The notes beneath the pieces were generated by a model. It searched no databases, was not told the origin of the DNA, and worked only from the letters and a program-made list of their open reading frames with translations. This document shows, one piece after another, positions 15,696 through 26,700 of a DNA stretch of 64,000 bases. The stretch is taken from assembly GCA_036821485.1 (NCBI GenBank), contig DAISJM010000013.1, forward strand, positions 8,023-72,022. The letters are read 5' to 3'. Positions within the stretch are counted from its first letter, which is position 1. Every line of letters begins with the position of its first letter. The stretch comes from DAISJM01 sp036821485. GTDB lineage: Bacteria; Verrucomicrobiota; Kiritimatiellia; CAIQIC01; JAGNIJ01. A program made the position numbers and the translations under genes.

Positions 15696-17933
15696 ATGGA
15701 GTGGATGCTGGTTGTTCTGGTACTCGTGTTCTTCTTTGCCCCCATCGTTCTTTCCATCATCGCCATGGCGCGCACTTCGCGTTTGACGCAGGAGGTCGAG
15801 CGCCTGCGGCGCGCGATGCTCTCGACCCTGGGTGAGCCGGCAGCCAGGGCGCCCGTGGCGCAGCCCATTGCGAAACCCGAAGCGCCGAAGACTGTGACCG
15901 CCGAGCCTCCCCCCATGACCCCGTCCTCTCCGGCGCCTGCTCCCGTGCAGCGCCCGGTGTTGCCTCCGCCCGTCGCATCGAAATCGAACATGGAGGTTAC
16001 CATCGGCGGGAAGATTGCCAGCTTTGTCGGAATTGCCGCGCTGGTGGCGGGCATTGTCTTCTTCGTCGGCTATGCGATCCAGCGCCAGTTGCTGGGTCCG
16101 GGCATGCGCATCGTGCTGGGTCTCTTGGCGGGCGGTGTGCTGGTAGCCGCCGGGCATTTTGCCGAATCGAGCGGCAAGAATTTGCGCGTGCTCGCGCGGG
16201 CGTTGACGGGTGGTGGTGCTGCGCTCTTCTATTTCAGCGTGTTTGCCGCATACGGGATTTACCATCTTATCCCTGCGTCGCTGGCCGGATTGGGGTTGGT
16301 GGCGAGCGCCGTTGCAGTGCTGGCGTTGGCTGCGGCATACAACAGCCAGGTGGTGGCGGTGTTGGGAGTGCTGGGCGCATACATCTCTCCGCTCCTAATC
16401 GGTGGCGATTTGAGCGAAGGCAGTTTCGCGCTGTTCTTCATCGCCGTGGTCAACGTGCCGGTGTTGGCTCTTGGGCTGAAGCGCAAGTGGCAGTGGCTCT
16501 ACAACATCGCTTTTGTCTTCACGGTCGTTGTCATGGGGATGTGGATCGATGAGGAAATCTTTACCAGGTCTTCGCCGTGGGCCATGGAGATGGCGTTCTG
16601 CCTGATCTACTTCGGCGAGTTTGTCGCGCTGGGGGTGCTGAAGTTGAAGGATGAACGCGCGACGACGGGCCGGGTGTTCGACGTTGCACGGCTGGCGCTG
16701 TGCTCGGTCGCGTTGCTGGGCGCGACCTACTGGATACTCGACGAGATTGATGCGAATGCGTGGATGGGCGCGGCCCTGCTTGCGGGCGCGGCGCTCCATG
16801 TCGGCCTTGCCAAAGCGGCGTGGCGCTGGCTGCCGCAGTTCAAGGACGAGATTCTCGTGTTCCTGGTTGGCGCGCTCACGTTTGCCGCATTGGCGCTTCC
16901 GGCGCAACTGGACGGGGTGTGGGTTTCGCTGGGGTGGGCGATCGAGGGTGTGATCCTGGCCTGGTTCGGTGTGCGCGTGCAGTCGCGTTTTCTGCAGGCT
17001 CTCGCGATTGGGCTTGGGTCGATGGGGCTGTTGAAGTCGCTGGCGTACGACGTGACGCTGTATGGGCAGCGGCCGAAGCTGTTCTTCAACGGCCGTTTTG
17101 CCGTGGGCATGATCTCCGGCGCGCTGCTGTCGGCCCAGGCGTGGTTCCACGGCCGTGCTGCTGCGGCGAGGCAGGACAAGCTCTCGCATTCGTCGCGTGA
17201 CCCGATCATGGCGTGGGCCGTGATTGCGCTGATCGCCGTGGTCTTTGGCGACGCATTCTACACCCTGGATATTGAGGATCCGCTGGCCGCGTTGGTGACG
17301 ACCTTTGCGATGATGATGGCGGGGACGACGGTGCTGCTGCGGCTCCGCGACGATACGCGCACGATTCTGTGGGGCGTGGGGGCAATCCTGTTGTTGCTGG
17401 CCCCCGCGAAACTCATCTTCTTCGATTTGTGGTGGAGTTGGGAGCACTGCCATACGGCAGGCCATGCGTTTGCAAATACATTCTTCTGGTGCAACGCGGT
17501 GATGATCGGCGTCATCGTTTCCTTCGCGTCGAGCGGGCTGCTGTCGCCGCGCGGCGCGGGTTCGTGGGTTGCTCCGTCGCTGAACGTGACGTCGCTGGTC
17601 GGCATGATGGCGTTGGTTTCGGTCGAGATATGGCATGCGCGGACGCCGTGGAATGACTCGCTTGTCACGTTGTGGTGGGCCGTTGCCGCCATGGCGGTTG
17701 CCGTGGTGGGCTTCATGAGGCGGCGGAAGTATCTGCGGGTACTCGCGCTGGTGGTGTTCGCCGTGACGGCGGCCAAGGTTGTCCTGGTGGACCTGCACGA
17801 ATTGAGCGGGTTGCATCGTGTGGCGGCGTTCATGGGCGTCGGCGTGTTGCTCCTGGTGCTGTCCTTCATCTATCAACGTGTCGCGCCGATGCTGCAGAAG
17901 CAGGATGACGACCGATCGGGAGAGAAGTCATGA
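15696..17933 (+). CDS. DUF2339 polytopic membrane protein
   Basis: 745 residues. An N-terminal membrane helix (about 4-25) is followed by a short coiled-coil-like stretch and a Pro/Ala-rich linker (about 45-95). About twenty membrane helices then begin with 'IGGKIASFVGIAALVAGIVFFVGYAI', the DUF2339 signature. The biochemical role of the family is not known; an envelope or transport role is only a guess. The stop overlaps the next gene's start by 4 nt (ATGA), and DUF2339 next to DUF3999 suggests that the two proteins work together. A Shine-Dalgarno-like GGGAGG precedes the ATG. Confidence 0.85.
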   Translation: MEWMLVVLVLVFFFAPIVLSIIAMARTSRLTQEVERLRRAMLSTLGEPAARAPVAQPIAKPEAPKTVTAEPPPMTPSSPAPAPVQRPVLPPPVASKSNMEVTIGGKIASFVGIAALVAGIVFFVGYAIQRQLLGPGMRIVLGLLAGGVLVAAGHFAESSGKNLRVLARALTGGGAALFYFSVFAAYGIYHLIPASLAGLGLVASAVAVLALAAAYNSQVVAVLGVLGAYISPLLIGGDLSEGSFALFFIAVVNVPVLALGLKRKWQWLYNIAFVFTVVVMGMWIDEEIFTRSSPWAMEMAFCLIYFGEFVALGVLKLKDERATTGRVFDVARLALCSVALLGATYWILDEIDANAWMGAALLAGAALHVGLAKAAWRWLPQFKDEILVFLVGALTFAALALPAQLDGVWVSLGWAIEGVILAWFGVRVQSRFLQALAIGLGSMGLLKSLAYDVTLYGQRPKLFFNGRFAVGMISGALLSAQAWFHGRAAAARQDKLSHSSRDPIMAWAVIALIAVVFGDAFYTLDIEDPLAALVTTFAMMMAGTTVLLRLRDDTRTILWGVGAILLLLAPAKLIFFDLWWSWEHCHTAGHAFANTFFWCNAVMIGVIVSFASSGLLSPRGAGSWVAPSLNVTSLVGMMALVSVEIWHARTPWNDSLVTLWWAVAAMAVAVVGFMRRRKYLRVLALVVFAVTAAKVVLVDLHELSGLHRVAAFMGVGVLLLVLSFIYQRVAPMLQKQDDDRSGEKS

Positions 17934-19201
17934 AGCGATGGGTGACAGCTCTGTGCGCGCTGGTGTGCAGCGTGCTGGCGGCGGGCGCCGCCGAGGAGGA
18001 TTTGCGGACGCGGTTCGAGTGGCGGCAGCCGCTGCCGGGCGGGCTGGAGCAGGGCAAGTTGTATCGTCTTATTGTGCCGCCCGAAGTGTATGACGGCAGC
18101 CGGATGTTTCCGTCCGATCTGCGGATCATCAACGAGAATGGCGTGCAGTGGCCGTTCTATGTCTGGACGCCCGCGGGCAGCACGGAATCGCAGTACCTGC
18201 AGGTCGACATGCTCAATGCGTCGACGGCGGAGCGATACCTGCGGCAGGACGTGTTCATCAAGCCGGATCCGCGAACGGGTGCGTGGCGGCAGCACAGCCA
18301 GGTGATTGTCAAAACTCCCGGCCGCGATTTCATCCGGCGCGTGGAAGTATACGGCAGCGAGGATTCGCGGGAGTGGGCGTTGCTGGCCATGGGTTACCTG
18401 GTGGACCACTCGCGCGATGTGCACGTCTCCAACAATAGTATCCGGTATCCCGTCTCCACTTATCCATACCTGCAGGTGCGGGTTTATCCCAACGCGCGCG
18501 ATGCGACGGAGACCGTGACGCTGCAGGGCGTGTTCGTGATGACGACACAGGAGCAGCCGGGCGAATCGCAGGAGATCGAGCTGAAGAGCGTGGAGGTGAC
18601 CGGGGACGATCTCAAGGAAGGTTGCCAGGTGCTCGCGTTCGATGTCGGGGCGAAGAATCGGCCGGTGGAGAAGTTGGCGGTGCGCGCACGCGATCGCGAA
18701 TATGCGCGCTGCATCCGCGTGTACGGCCGCAACGAGGACACGAACACATGGCGCTGGGTGGCTGACGGAGAGATTCACCGGATTGGCAAGGACATTCAGG
18801 ACGAAGTGGCGCTCCGGGGATCGTCGTATCGTTTTCTGAAGATTGAGCTCTACAACTACGACGATGCACCGTTGGGCAAGGTGGAGGTCAAGGCGCAGGC
18901 GGTGCCGCGCTACCTGGTGTTTGAAGTGCAGGGAGGGGCGGGGCCGCAGCTCTACTATGGTTCCATAGCCGCGCTGTCTCCCCGGTTTGATCTGGCCCGG
19001 CGCAAGGGCGACGAGGAAGCCGCCAAGGCGATCTTGGTTCGTCCGGGCGAGCGGGTCAGCAATCAGCTTCACAAGGAGTCGCGGTGGGGCAAGTGGGGGC
19101 CGTGGCTGGCCGGTCTGGCGGTGGGCATCGTGAGTCTGATCGTGATTTGGAGCGTGGTGGGGATGCTGAAACGGCAATCGTCGGACGACGAAGCGGAGTA
19201 G
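17930..19201 (+). CDS. DUF3999-like envelope protein
   Basis: 423 residues with a signal peptide (about 1-20), a large beta-rich extracytoplasmic region and one C-terminal membrane helix ('WLAGLAVGIVSLIVIWSVVGML', about 390-411) with a short basic-acidic tail. Motifs such as 'YRLIVPPEVYDGS...DLRIINENGVQWPF' match the DUF3999 pattern of beta-sandwich repeats. It overlaps the DUF2339 gene by 4 nt. Function unknown; topology suggests a periplasmic partner of the DUF2339 membrane protein. Confidence 0.75.
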   Translation: MKRWVTALCALVCSVLAAGAAEEDLRTRFEWRQPLPGGLEQGKLYRLIVPPEVYDGSRMFPSDLRIINENGVQWPFYVWTPAGSTESQYLQVDMLNASTAERYLRQDVFIKPDPRTGAWRQHSQVIVKTPGRDFIRRVEVYGSEDSREWALLAMGYLVDHSRDVHVSNNSIRYPVSTYPYLQVRVYPNARDATETVTLQGVFVMTTQEQPGESQEIELKSVEVTGDDLKEGCQVLAFDVGAKNRPVEKLAVRARDREYARCIRVYGRNEDTNTWRWVADGEIHRIGKDIQDEVALRGSSYRFLKIELYNYDDAPLGKVEVKAQAVPRYLVFEVQGGAGPQLYYGSIAALSPRFDLARRKGDEEAAKAILVRPGERVSNQLHKESRWGKWGPWLAGLAVGIVSLIVIWSVVGMLKRQSSDDEAE

Positions 19202-19217
19202 GCTGGCGGCCGGCGCG

Positions 19218-21611
19218 CTATTCCAAACCCAATTCCACGGGAGGCTTCCAGATGCCGCCGAAGCCGCGTACGTCGGTGACCCGGACGGCGATGACATTGC
19301 GGCCGGCGTGCAGCAGCGCTCCGGGCACGTTGTACACGCGGGGCTTCGTAAAGGTTTCCGCTCCGGCGGAGGTTGCGCCGACAAGAATTCCGTTCACGTA
19401 GGCCGCGTCGCTGTCGTCGACCCCGCCGAGTCGCAGCACAATACGGCGACCGGATCGCGTCCAGTTCGCCAGCCGGGCGCCATCAATCTGGATCGTGGCG
19501 CGGAACCAGCCGACGCCATCGTAATCCTTGCGCACAGGCCCGTAGTTTTCCCAGAAGTCGGGTACGACGACTTCCATCCACGAGCTGTCGTTGAGCTGGG
19601 GTGAGGCCATGTCGCCGCCGCCGGTCATGAAACGCCAGCGGACGTCGCGCGCGAGATCGATCGGCCCGTCGCTGTCCCAGGGTCGCGGGTGCGAGGTCCA
19701 TCCGATCGCACGGGTGGTCTGCTGAATCCATTCGTTCTGCATGAACAGGCGCCAGACCATGCGGCTGCGGTAGTTCTCGATGCCCAGCAGGATCGTGCCC
19801 GCATCGAGACCGATGGCGTCGCTGGCGACGAAGTTCTTGTAGGGGTTGACGGAATCTGCGAACCCGTACTTGCCCCACATCTCGTGGTGATTGTCGTAGA
19901 GGTTGCGCAGCGCGCGGATGGAGTGCTGGGGAAGGAAGGGAATCGAGCCTGCGATGGCGTAGGGGATGACGCTTCCGTCGGTGGGCGAATAGGGTTCGCC
20001 GGGAGGGAAGCCGTAGATCATGTAGGCGTTGCCGGGGCCATCCGCCGCGCCGAGTCCCCACGAATCGGGTCCGTAGGAGCCAGCGAAGTTGTCCGCATTA
20101 TTGATGCAGTACTCGCGCATGGCCAGCACGGCGAGCGTGACATTTTCAAAGTAGTCGGCATGTGTGCGGTCGGTGCGTCCGCGGAAGTCGTACCAAAGCG
20201 CGGGATACTGGTAGCGGAAGATCGACTGGAAACCGTGCTCGATGAGGAATCGATAGCCGCGGTACTCGCCGGTGACACGGTCGATGGCGTACCAGGCCTC
20301 CGGTGGCACGGGGTGGGTCGGGCTTCCGAGCGCGAGGAGATAGATGAGCAACCCTTCGGTGACAGTGCCCCAGCGCGCGTCGAGGAACCGGCCGTCGCCG
20401 GTGAGCCCGTGTGTGACGAAGTTCGGGTGCCCGTTTCGCGCCCAATCCCACTCGACCCGTTCCGTGATTGTGCGCGCGGCAGCGGTCAGTTCGGGATCCT
20501 TGAAATACTCGACGGCGACGATCATGCCCGCGAGGAAGAGGGCGGTATCGATTGTTGAGATTTCGGTATTCATCGCATCCTTGCCGGTGAAGATGTCGAC
20601 GAAATGCGGGAAGAATCCGCGGATGTTTCGCACGGGTCCGTCGAGGAATGTTTGCAGCGTGAGTCGTGTGCGTTCAAGGCCCTCTTCGCGCGTGATCCAT
20701 CCGCGCTCGACGCCGATGGGATAGGCGGTGAGAGCAAAGCCGACTGCGGCGACGGAGGCGATGTAGCACTCCTCGCTGGAGGCAAAATTACGACCGCGAT
20801 CGCGGGTCAGCCCGTTGGAGGGGTAGGTCTCCCACCAGAAGTACTCGAACGACCGGCGTTCGACGATGTCGAGGAAGGCGTCGTCGCTCAACCCGCGGGA
20901 CGTTTTCGGATCGGCCGCGGCGGCGGCGAGCAGGTTCGAGGCTGCATTGCGTTCGCGGATCTGCCAGGACGAGAGCTTCATCTGATAGTCCCTCAGGCTG
21001 GTGGCGGGCGGCTGGCCCTTGGCGGTGCCCTCGACGGTCACGTCGAAAATGGAATTGCCCCATGCGGTTGCTCTCCGCGTGCACTCGATACGGATGGCGG
21101 TGGCGGTGACCGGTTCGGGGAAGCTGAGTGTATCCACGGAGCCCACTGCGTCGGTGCGCCGGCCCACCTCCACCCAGTTGGTTTTACGATCGGCGAGGTA
21201 GACGATGAAATCGGCAGCGCGCGCGGTTTCCCAATTGATCTCGATCTTCTGGATGCTGACGGACCGGTCAAAGTAGCCTTCGATCCATTCGTTGTCGCGG
21301 AAGTTACTCGCCCAGCGCGTATCCATCTTGCCGTCGAAGGCCAGTTCGGGTGCCAGCTTGGGCTCCTGGAAAGACGACGCATCGGCGCGGACGAAGAACG
21401 GGGTCAGGCTGCCGCTATAGGTGCCGGCGGCTTCTTCGGTGGGTGATTCCTCGATGCGCAGTTCGATTTCGGGGGGTGCTTCGGAAGACGGCGAGGCGGC
21501 GCGTTCTTCGGCGGGCTCGGGTGTCTGCACCGAACAGCCGGTGGCAAGAAGTGCGCAGGTGCCAAGGCAGGTCACAAGAAATCCGACGATGGGCGCGCGG
21601 AACTTTTGCAT
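19218..21611 (-). CDS. Lipoprotein with discoidin, glycoamylase and jelly-roll domains
   Basis: 797 residues from the ATG at 21611. The lipoprotein signal ends LLATGC. Residues about 70-215 resemble a discoidin (F5/8 type C) module ('DGKMDTRWASNFRDNEWIEGYFDRS', 'IEINWETARAADFIVYLA'). About 260-640 is a glycoamylase PF10091-like domain ('RRSFEYFWWETYPSNGLTRDRG', 'ALTAYPIGVERGWIT', 'LLIYLLALGSPTHP'). The C-terminal 130 residues are the jelly roll shared with the interrupted gene at 13814-15670 and the phosphatase at 62197 ('DDSDAAYVNGILVG'). It likely acts on beta-glucan-type sugars at the outer membrane. Divergent from the SUMF1 gene. Confidence 0.8.
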   Translation of the reverse strand: MQKFRAPIVGFLVTCLGTCALLATGCSVQTPEPAEERAASPSSEAPPEIELRIEESPTEEAAGTYSGSLTPFFVRADASSFQEPKLAPELAFDGKMDTRWASNFRDNEWIEGYFDRSVSIQKIEINWETARAADFIVYLADRKTNWVEVGRRTDAVGSVDTLSFPEPVTATAIRIECTRRATAWGNSIFDVTVEGTAKGQPPATSLRDYQMKLSSWQIRERNAASNLLAAAAADPKTSRGLSDDAFLDIVERRSFEYFWWETYPSNGLTRDRGRNFASSEECYIASVAAVGFALTAYPIGVERGWITREEGLERTRLTLQTFLDGPVRNIRGFFPHFVDIFTGKDAMNTEISTIDTALFLAGMIVAVEYFKDPELTAAARTITERVEWDWARNGHPNFVTHGLTGDGRFLDARWGTVTEGLLIYLLALGSPTHPVPPEAWYAIDRVTGEYRGYRFLIEHGFQSIFRYQYPALWYDFRGRTDRTHADYFENVTLAVLAMREYCINNADNFAGSYGPDSWGLGAADGPGNAYMIYGFPPGEPYSPTDGSVIPYAIAGSIPFLPQHSIRALRNLYDNHHEMWGKYGFADSVNPYKNFVASDAIGLDAGTILLGIENYRSRMVWRLFMQNEWIQQTTRAIGWTSHPRPWDSDGPIDLARDVRWRFMTGGGDMASPQLNDSSWMEVVVPDFWENYGPVRKDYDGVGWFRATIQIDGARLANWTRSGRRIVLRLGGVDDSDAAYVNGILVGATSAGAETFTKPRVYNVPGALLHAGRNVIAVRVTDVRGFGGIWKPPVELGLE

Positions 21612-21723
21612 GCAGGCAGAACACCCCAAGAAGACTGCCAAGTCAAGCCCGGCCACCGGACGTTTTTTGGGTCGAACCGCACCGGTGGATGCTATAGGAT
21701 CATCATCCTCGGAGGATCGGGGC

Positions 21724-22827
21724 ATGGGGTTATCGGGCGACGAGAAACGGTTTGAGGAATACGTCGAGCGCCAGCAGCAATTGCAGCGCGAGAAGATGGC
21801 GTCGTCCGCGCGCGCGCGCATGGATCCTCTTCCGTGTGACCAGCTTGCGGAACGCGTGGCGCAACGCAGTGCGTCCCGTCGCCGCACCAATGTCATGGTG
21901 TTGACGATCACCCTCGTGATCGGTCTGATGCTGGTCGGGTTGTGGTGGTTGCTTCGTCCGCGTCCGCGGGCCTTTGTGCAAGAGCCGGTTCAGGTCCTAT
22001 ACGCTCAGATGGCGGGGCTGCCGCTGGAGATGGAGGGGCGAATGGGCATTCGGCAACGCCTGATCCCTCCTGGCGCGTTCGAGATGGGCAGCCCCTTGGA
22101 TGAGCCGGGGCGAAAGATCAACGAAGCGCAGCGCAAGGTGAGTTTCTCGCGGCCCTTCTACATCGCGGCGACGGAGATCACCCAGTGGCAGTACCAGGAT
22201 GTCATGGGCACCAATCCTGTGCCGGATTCAGAGGCCCGGGCCTCTGCCCCGGTTTGCTACGTTACGTGGGAGGACGCGGTCCGCTTCTGCAATGCACTGA
22301 GCCGGCAGGAAGGTTTGCCGGAATCCTACCGGCAGGTGGACGGCATCTGGTTCTGCAATCTCAAGGATGGCGGTTACCGGTTGCCGCTGGAGACCGAGTG
22401 GGAATATGCGTGCCGCGCGGGGAGCAGGGACGCCTTCTACACCGGGCCGATCCAGCCGGAGCAGGCGGGGAGACGGAATCTGGCACGCGCGGCATGGTTC
22501 ATCGACAACTCCGGTGCGCATGCACACGATGTGGCGCAGAAGGAGGCCAATCGCTGGGGTCTTTTCGACATGCTGGGCAACGTCGAGGAATGGTGCATGG
22601 AGGGGGTGGAGAAGGATCCGTTGCCGGATGACATCCGGCTTGCGCTTGTCTCCGAGGAGCATACGCGCATGTTGAGGGGTGGGGGGTGGTACAGCGATTT
22701 CCTCAATTGTCGCATCGCCGCCCGGCAGAGCCGAAACCAGGAAATTGCTATGAACAGCGTGGGTTTCCGGTGTGTACGTTCCATTCCCGGCGATGTTCCC
22801 ATCGCCGGCGTGGCCGTTTCGAAGTAA
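21724..22827 (+). CDS. Membrane-anchored SUMF1 / formylglycine-generating-enzyme-fold protein
   Basis: 367 residues from the ATG at 21724, with GGAGG 8 nt upstream. A short cytoplasmic N-terminus is followed by one membrane helix ('NVMVLTITLVIGLMLVGLWWLL', about 58-79). The SUMF1 domain (about 110-355) has 'IPPGAFEMGSP', 'ITQWQYQDVMGTNP', 'VTWEDAVRFCNAL', 'YRLPLETEWEYACRAG', 'GLFDMLGNVEEWC', 'MLRGGGWYS' and 'VGFRCVR'. Some members activate sulfatases; many others, such as kinase-associated or binding proteins, do not. The membrane anchor and the lack of a sulfatase in the window make sulfatase activation unsupported. Confidence 0.85.
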   Translation: MGLSGDEKRFEEYVERQQQLQREKMASSARARMDPLPCDQLAERVAQRSASRRRTNVMVLTITLVIGLMLVGLWWLLRPRPRAFVQEPVQVLYAQMAGLPLEMEGRMGIRQRLIPPGAFEMGSPLDEPGRKINEAQRKVSFSRPFYIAATEITQWQYQDVMGTNPVPDSEARASAPVCYVTWEDAVRFCNALSRQEGLPESYRQVDGIWFCNLKDGGYRLPLETEWEYACRAGSRDAFYTGPIQPEQAGRRNLARAAWFIDNSGAHAHDVAQKEANRWGLFDMLGNVEEWCMEGVEKDPLPDDIRLALVSEEHTRMLRGGGWYSDFLNCRIAARQSRNQEIAMNSVGFRCVRSIPGDVPIAGVAVSK

Positions 22828-22843
22828 ACGACAGGAGCGAATC

Positions 22844-23638
22844 GTGGCGAAGATTCTTTTGGTCTGTCTCGATTTCGACGGGACCATCATGGCGTACGAT
22901 GAGGAGACGGGCCATCTCCACCCACAGGTTATTGCGACGCTGAACAAATTATCCATGCTCGGCGTTGCCTGGTGTACCAACAGCGGGCGCGAGATGGAGA
23001 ACCAGCGGAGCATTCTCGATGCCTCGCGGAAGAAGGGGCTGAAGCACATGCCGACGGCGCTGCTGTGCGGCGAGAGTTTCATCTACCGCCTGCGTGAAGG
23101 TTCCTATGTTTCCTCCGAACCTTGGAACTCGGCGGTGCGCGGTCATCTGAAGGTATTCCATCAGCAGGTGCAATCCGTGCTGAAACCGCACATGGAAGAC
23201 TGGAAAAGCCGGTACCAGCCGACGGTGTACGCGGCGGAGGAGTACACGACGTTCCTCGTGGGCGATGAAGAGGAGAAGCCCGCCCGGTTGTGTGACGAAC
23301 TACAAAGGTGTATGGCCGGCGCCGTGCCCCGTGGGGTGGTGAGTCGCAATGGGGGCTGGCTTGTCATACTCCCCAGCCATCTTGGGAAGGGGAATGTGCT
23401 GAGAACGTATATCGGCGGCGTGGGTTTCTCGCCCGAAGATGTGCTCAGCGTGGGCGACCATTTCAATGACATCAGCATGTTGGACGGCGCCGTGGTCCGC
23501 CACGTCGGCTGCCCGGCGGATGCCATACCCGAAGTGGCACAGGCGGTCCGAAATGCGGGTGGCTGGGTGGCTTCGGCCAAGGGCCCTGCGGGCACCGTGG
23601 AGGTTATCGAACACTTCCTCGCCGGCGGACTGGGTTAG
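22844..23638 (+). CDS. HAD-superfamily phosphatase (subclass IIB-like)
   Basis: 264 residues from the GTG at 22844, which has AGGAG 6 nt upstream. Motif I 'CLDFDGTI' (Asp10, Asp12), motif II 'WCTNSGRE', a lysine before motif III, and 'SVGDHFNDISMLDG' are all present, as in Cof-type and sucrose-phosphate-phosphatase-like enzymes. It likely dephosphorylates a small sugar phosphate in the cytoplasm; the substrate is unknown. It starts 16 bp after the SUMF1 stop. Confidence 0.8.
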   Translation: MAKILLVCLDFDGTIMAYDEETGHLHPQVIATLNKLSMLGVAWCTNSGREMENQRSILDASRKKGLKHMPTALLCGESFIYRLREGSYVSSEPWNSAVRGHLKVFHQQVQSVLKPHMEDWKSRYQPTVYAAEEYTTFLVGDEEEKPARLCDELQRCMAGAVPRGVVSRNGGWLVILPSHLGKGNVLRTYIGGVGFSPEDVLSVGDHFNDISMLDGAVVRHVGCPADAIPEVAQAVRNAGGWVASAKGPAGTVEVIEHFLAGGLG

Positions 23639-23799
23639 TACTAGCTCGCATGATGGAATCCCGTTGAAATGGGCCTTTCCGGGAGTAGATTAATATGAAT
23701 CAGTCTTGCCGACAAGTGGTGCCTTTTTGTAGGTTGCTTCGTACTGTAGTCCATGAGCCTTCAACACCACGCGAGATCGAGGATTAGGGGGACGCAATC

Positions 23800-26700
23800 G
23801 TGAAGAAGATCAGTCTGATCGCATTATTCCTGCTGGCTGTTACAACGATGTCTCAGGCTCAGGTGCTCAGCAATGGCACCTTTGAAGCCTGTACGGATGA
23901 ATACAACTGGACCGGCACGGGTTGGTCAACGTGGGGGGACTTCCGCAACCAGTCATGGGCATCCCACACGGGCAATCGGGGAGCGTTCATCCCGGGATGG
24001 GACACGGCTACGGGCAACGGCGGCCTCTATCAGGATGTGGCCTGTTCGACGACCGGCACCTACACGTTCTCGGTGTGGGTTCTGGCCGAGAAGGGTTTCA
24101 ACCCGACCAAGTTCGACATCAAGCTCGAGTACTATGCGGTCAACCACTCGACTGTTGTGCAGACTGAAACGGTTGTGAGCAATCTTGCTTCGCCCAGGGA
24201 TGGTTTCTGGCACCAGTATTATGTGACGGGGGTGGCTACCTCTCCCTCGATGGCTTTCATCCGTCCCGTCATCGGTCTGGACTGGACAACCAGCACGAAT
24301 TCAGATGCCGGCACGGCTTGCATGCTCGATGATGCCCAGATCTATCAAGGCTCTTACACGGGCGTGCCGCTCTTCGGCATCTCCGGTTTCGAGTATGATT
24401 CATGGCGTGGTTCTGAATGGGCCGCGGTGGAGGAAGATGGGTGGTCGCCGGAGACGTGGGCGAATCGCACAGGCTCGCGCGGCGTGGGAATGGAAGGCTG
24501 GTCGTGGACAACGGAGGAAGTGGTTACCAACGAGATGGTCGTAACGACAAACATCATTGTTCACGCGCCCACGAACATCGTGAACGAAATGAGCCGGCCG
24601 GTGACCATGGTGGGCACGGGCACCTACACCTTCTCCTGCTGGATGTCCCGTGAAGCTGACTTCAAGATGAGCAACGCCCAGATCCGGATCGAGTTCTTTG
24701 ACACCAGCCGCATGACCAAGGTTCAGGCGGACGTGGTGACGAACTTCCTGGTGCCGAATGACAACTGGTGGCGCGAGTACTACGTGGTGGGCGTGTGCAC
24801 CAGCCCGAGCGTGTTCGAGATCCGCCCTGTCGTTCAGGTTACGTGGGACCGCATCACCAACGACGGCAGTCGCGGCGCGCGAATCGACGATGCCCGCTTC
24901 CGCAGGGGATCGCATGCGGGCTCGTCGTTTGTCACGGACTGGGCCTATCACGGCGGGATGGAAGATGATCCGATGATGGAGAACGTGCCCGGCACGAACG
25001 TGGGCACCTTCCTGCAGGTCAACCACACCACGCGCACGAACACATTCTATGCCCTGTCGAGCCTGCAGCCGCTGGCGCTATACGCGTCGGAGGGCGATTC
25101 TGCCGGGGTTGGCCTGCGCACCTCGTGGCAGCGGCCGGATGACTCCGTCTGGATGAACAGCGATGTGCCGATGACGCCCATCGGGAATGTGGAGATTCCG
25201 TCTTCCCAGCAGTTCCACGGACTGCCTGGTTCGGGCACGACCACGGCGATGTTGTGGAGGGTGGCCCTGCCGCAGCCGACGAATGCGAGCGGCAGCTTCT
25301 ACACCAACTCGATCCGCATCTACTATGCGCCGTATCTGAAGGCCACCAACGGCGACGTGGCGACTGATCATAAGTACATGGTGATGATGAACGGCGATTT
25401 CACCAACAACGTGGACCAGGCCTTCGCGTGGAAGTATGCCGATGTGGACTACTACATCGACAACTACAAGCCTGCGACTGTGAGTGTCTTCACGAACGGC
25501 GGATTCGAGAATCCGACTCCTGTCGCGGCCGACCTCGAGGGAACTGCATGGTATGGCTGGGGCGATGTCGGCCGCGAGACGTGGGCCGCGAGGTCCGGCG
25601 GGGCGGGTGCTGTCTTCCGCAGCTGGAACTCGGGTTCGTTCGGTCTCTACCAGGACGTGGCCACCACCACGGGCGGAACTTTCCAGTTTACCGGTTGGGT
25701 GAGGATGGAGACGGGGGCGCTCCCAACCCGGCTGGAGATGAAGATGCAGTGGTTCGACAAGAACGGGTCGCTTGTTCAGGAGAACGTGGAGAACGTGTTG
25801 ACCCTGTTCAAGAAGGAAGATGGCGACTGGAGCCGCGTCGGAGTGGTGGGCAGTTGCAGTTCGACCAACCTGGATTATGTCCGTCTGCAGTTGGATGGCC
25901 AGTACAACTCCATTGTCGGCGGAAACGCAGCCACGCGGATTGATGACCTGGAATTCGGTCCTGTGGCGATCAGTCTCCAGAATACGGGGTTTGAAGTCGG
26001 CAACTGGCGCGACATACGAGACTGGTATGGCGCTCCGCAGTGGTTGGTTCACATCGAGTCGTGGGCCTCGCGGCTGGGCACCAACGGCGCGGCGTTCCAC
26101 GGGTGGGAGGAGGATGCCGCCCGCTACGAAGCGCTGCTGCGGCAGCCGGTGGCCGCTTCGACCACAGGCTCCTATGTCTTTACCGCGTGGATCAAGCGCG
26201 AAACCGGATTCATCAACCTCACCAACGCGAAGATGCGGTTGGAGTGGTATGGCGGCGACTATCCCAACAAGGTTCAGGCCGATACGGAAGTCACGCTCTC
26301 CCTGCCGCTCGACGGGGCGTGGTACCTGTACTCCGTGACGGGAACCTGCAGCGATGCGGACCTCCGGTTTGTCCAGCCGGTGATTCTCGCGCAGTGGAAT
26401 ATGAACCCCAGTGCAGATGGACGCACGATCCAGATTGATGACGCAGTGTTGCTGTACACCAACCTCGCGGGCGGTGAAACCTACACCGACGGCATTCCGG
26501 ATTCGTGGCTGATCCTGCATGGGCTGGGCACCACCAACGGCGTAGGCGCGGGCGATGATGACAGCGACGGCAATCCCAACGTCAACGAGTATGTTGCGGA
26601 CACGGATCCGTTGAGCGCCCTGTCATCCTACAGCAACGCCGTTGAGATCACGTCGGGCCGTGCGGTTCTGATCATCATGGCCGGTCCGCCGACGACGAAT

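Noticed and set aside
21421..21723. Upstream extension of the SUMF1 frame to 21421
   Set aside because: It would overlap the start of the divergent lipoprotein gene; the ATG at 21724 has a strong GGAGG site and gives a normal membrane-anchored N-terminus.
21724..22827. SUMF1 gene taken as a sulfatase-activating enzyme of a sulfated-glycan locus
   Set aside because: No sulfatase lies in the window and the domain is membrane-anchored; many SUMF1-fold proteins do not activate sulfatases.
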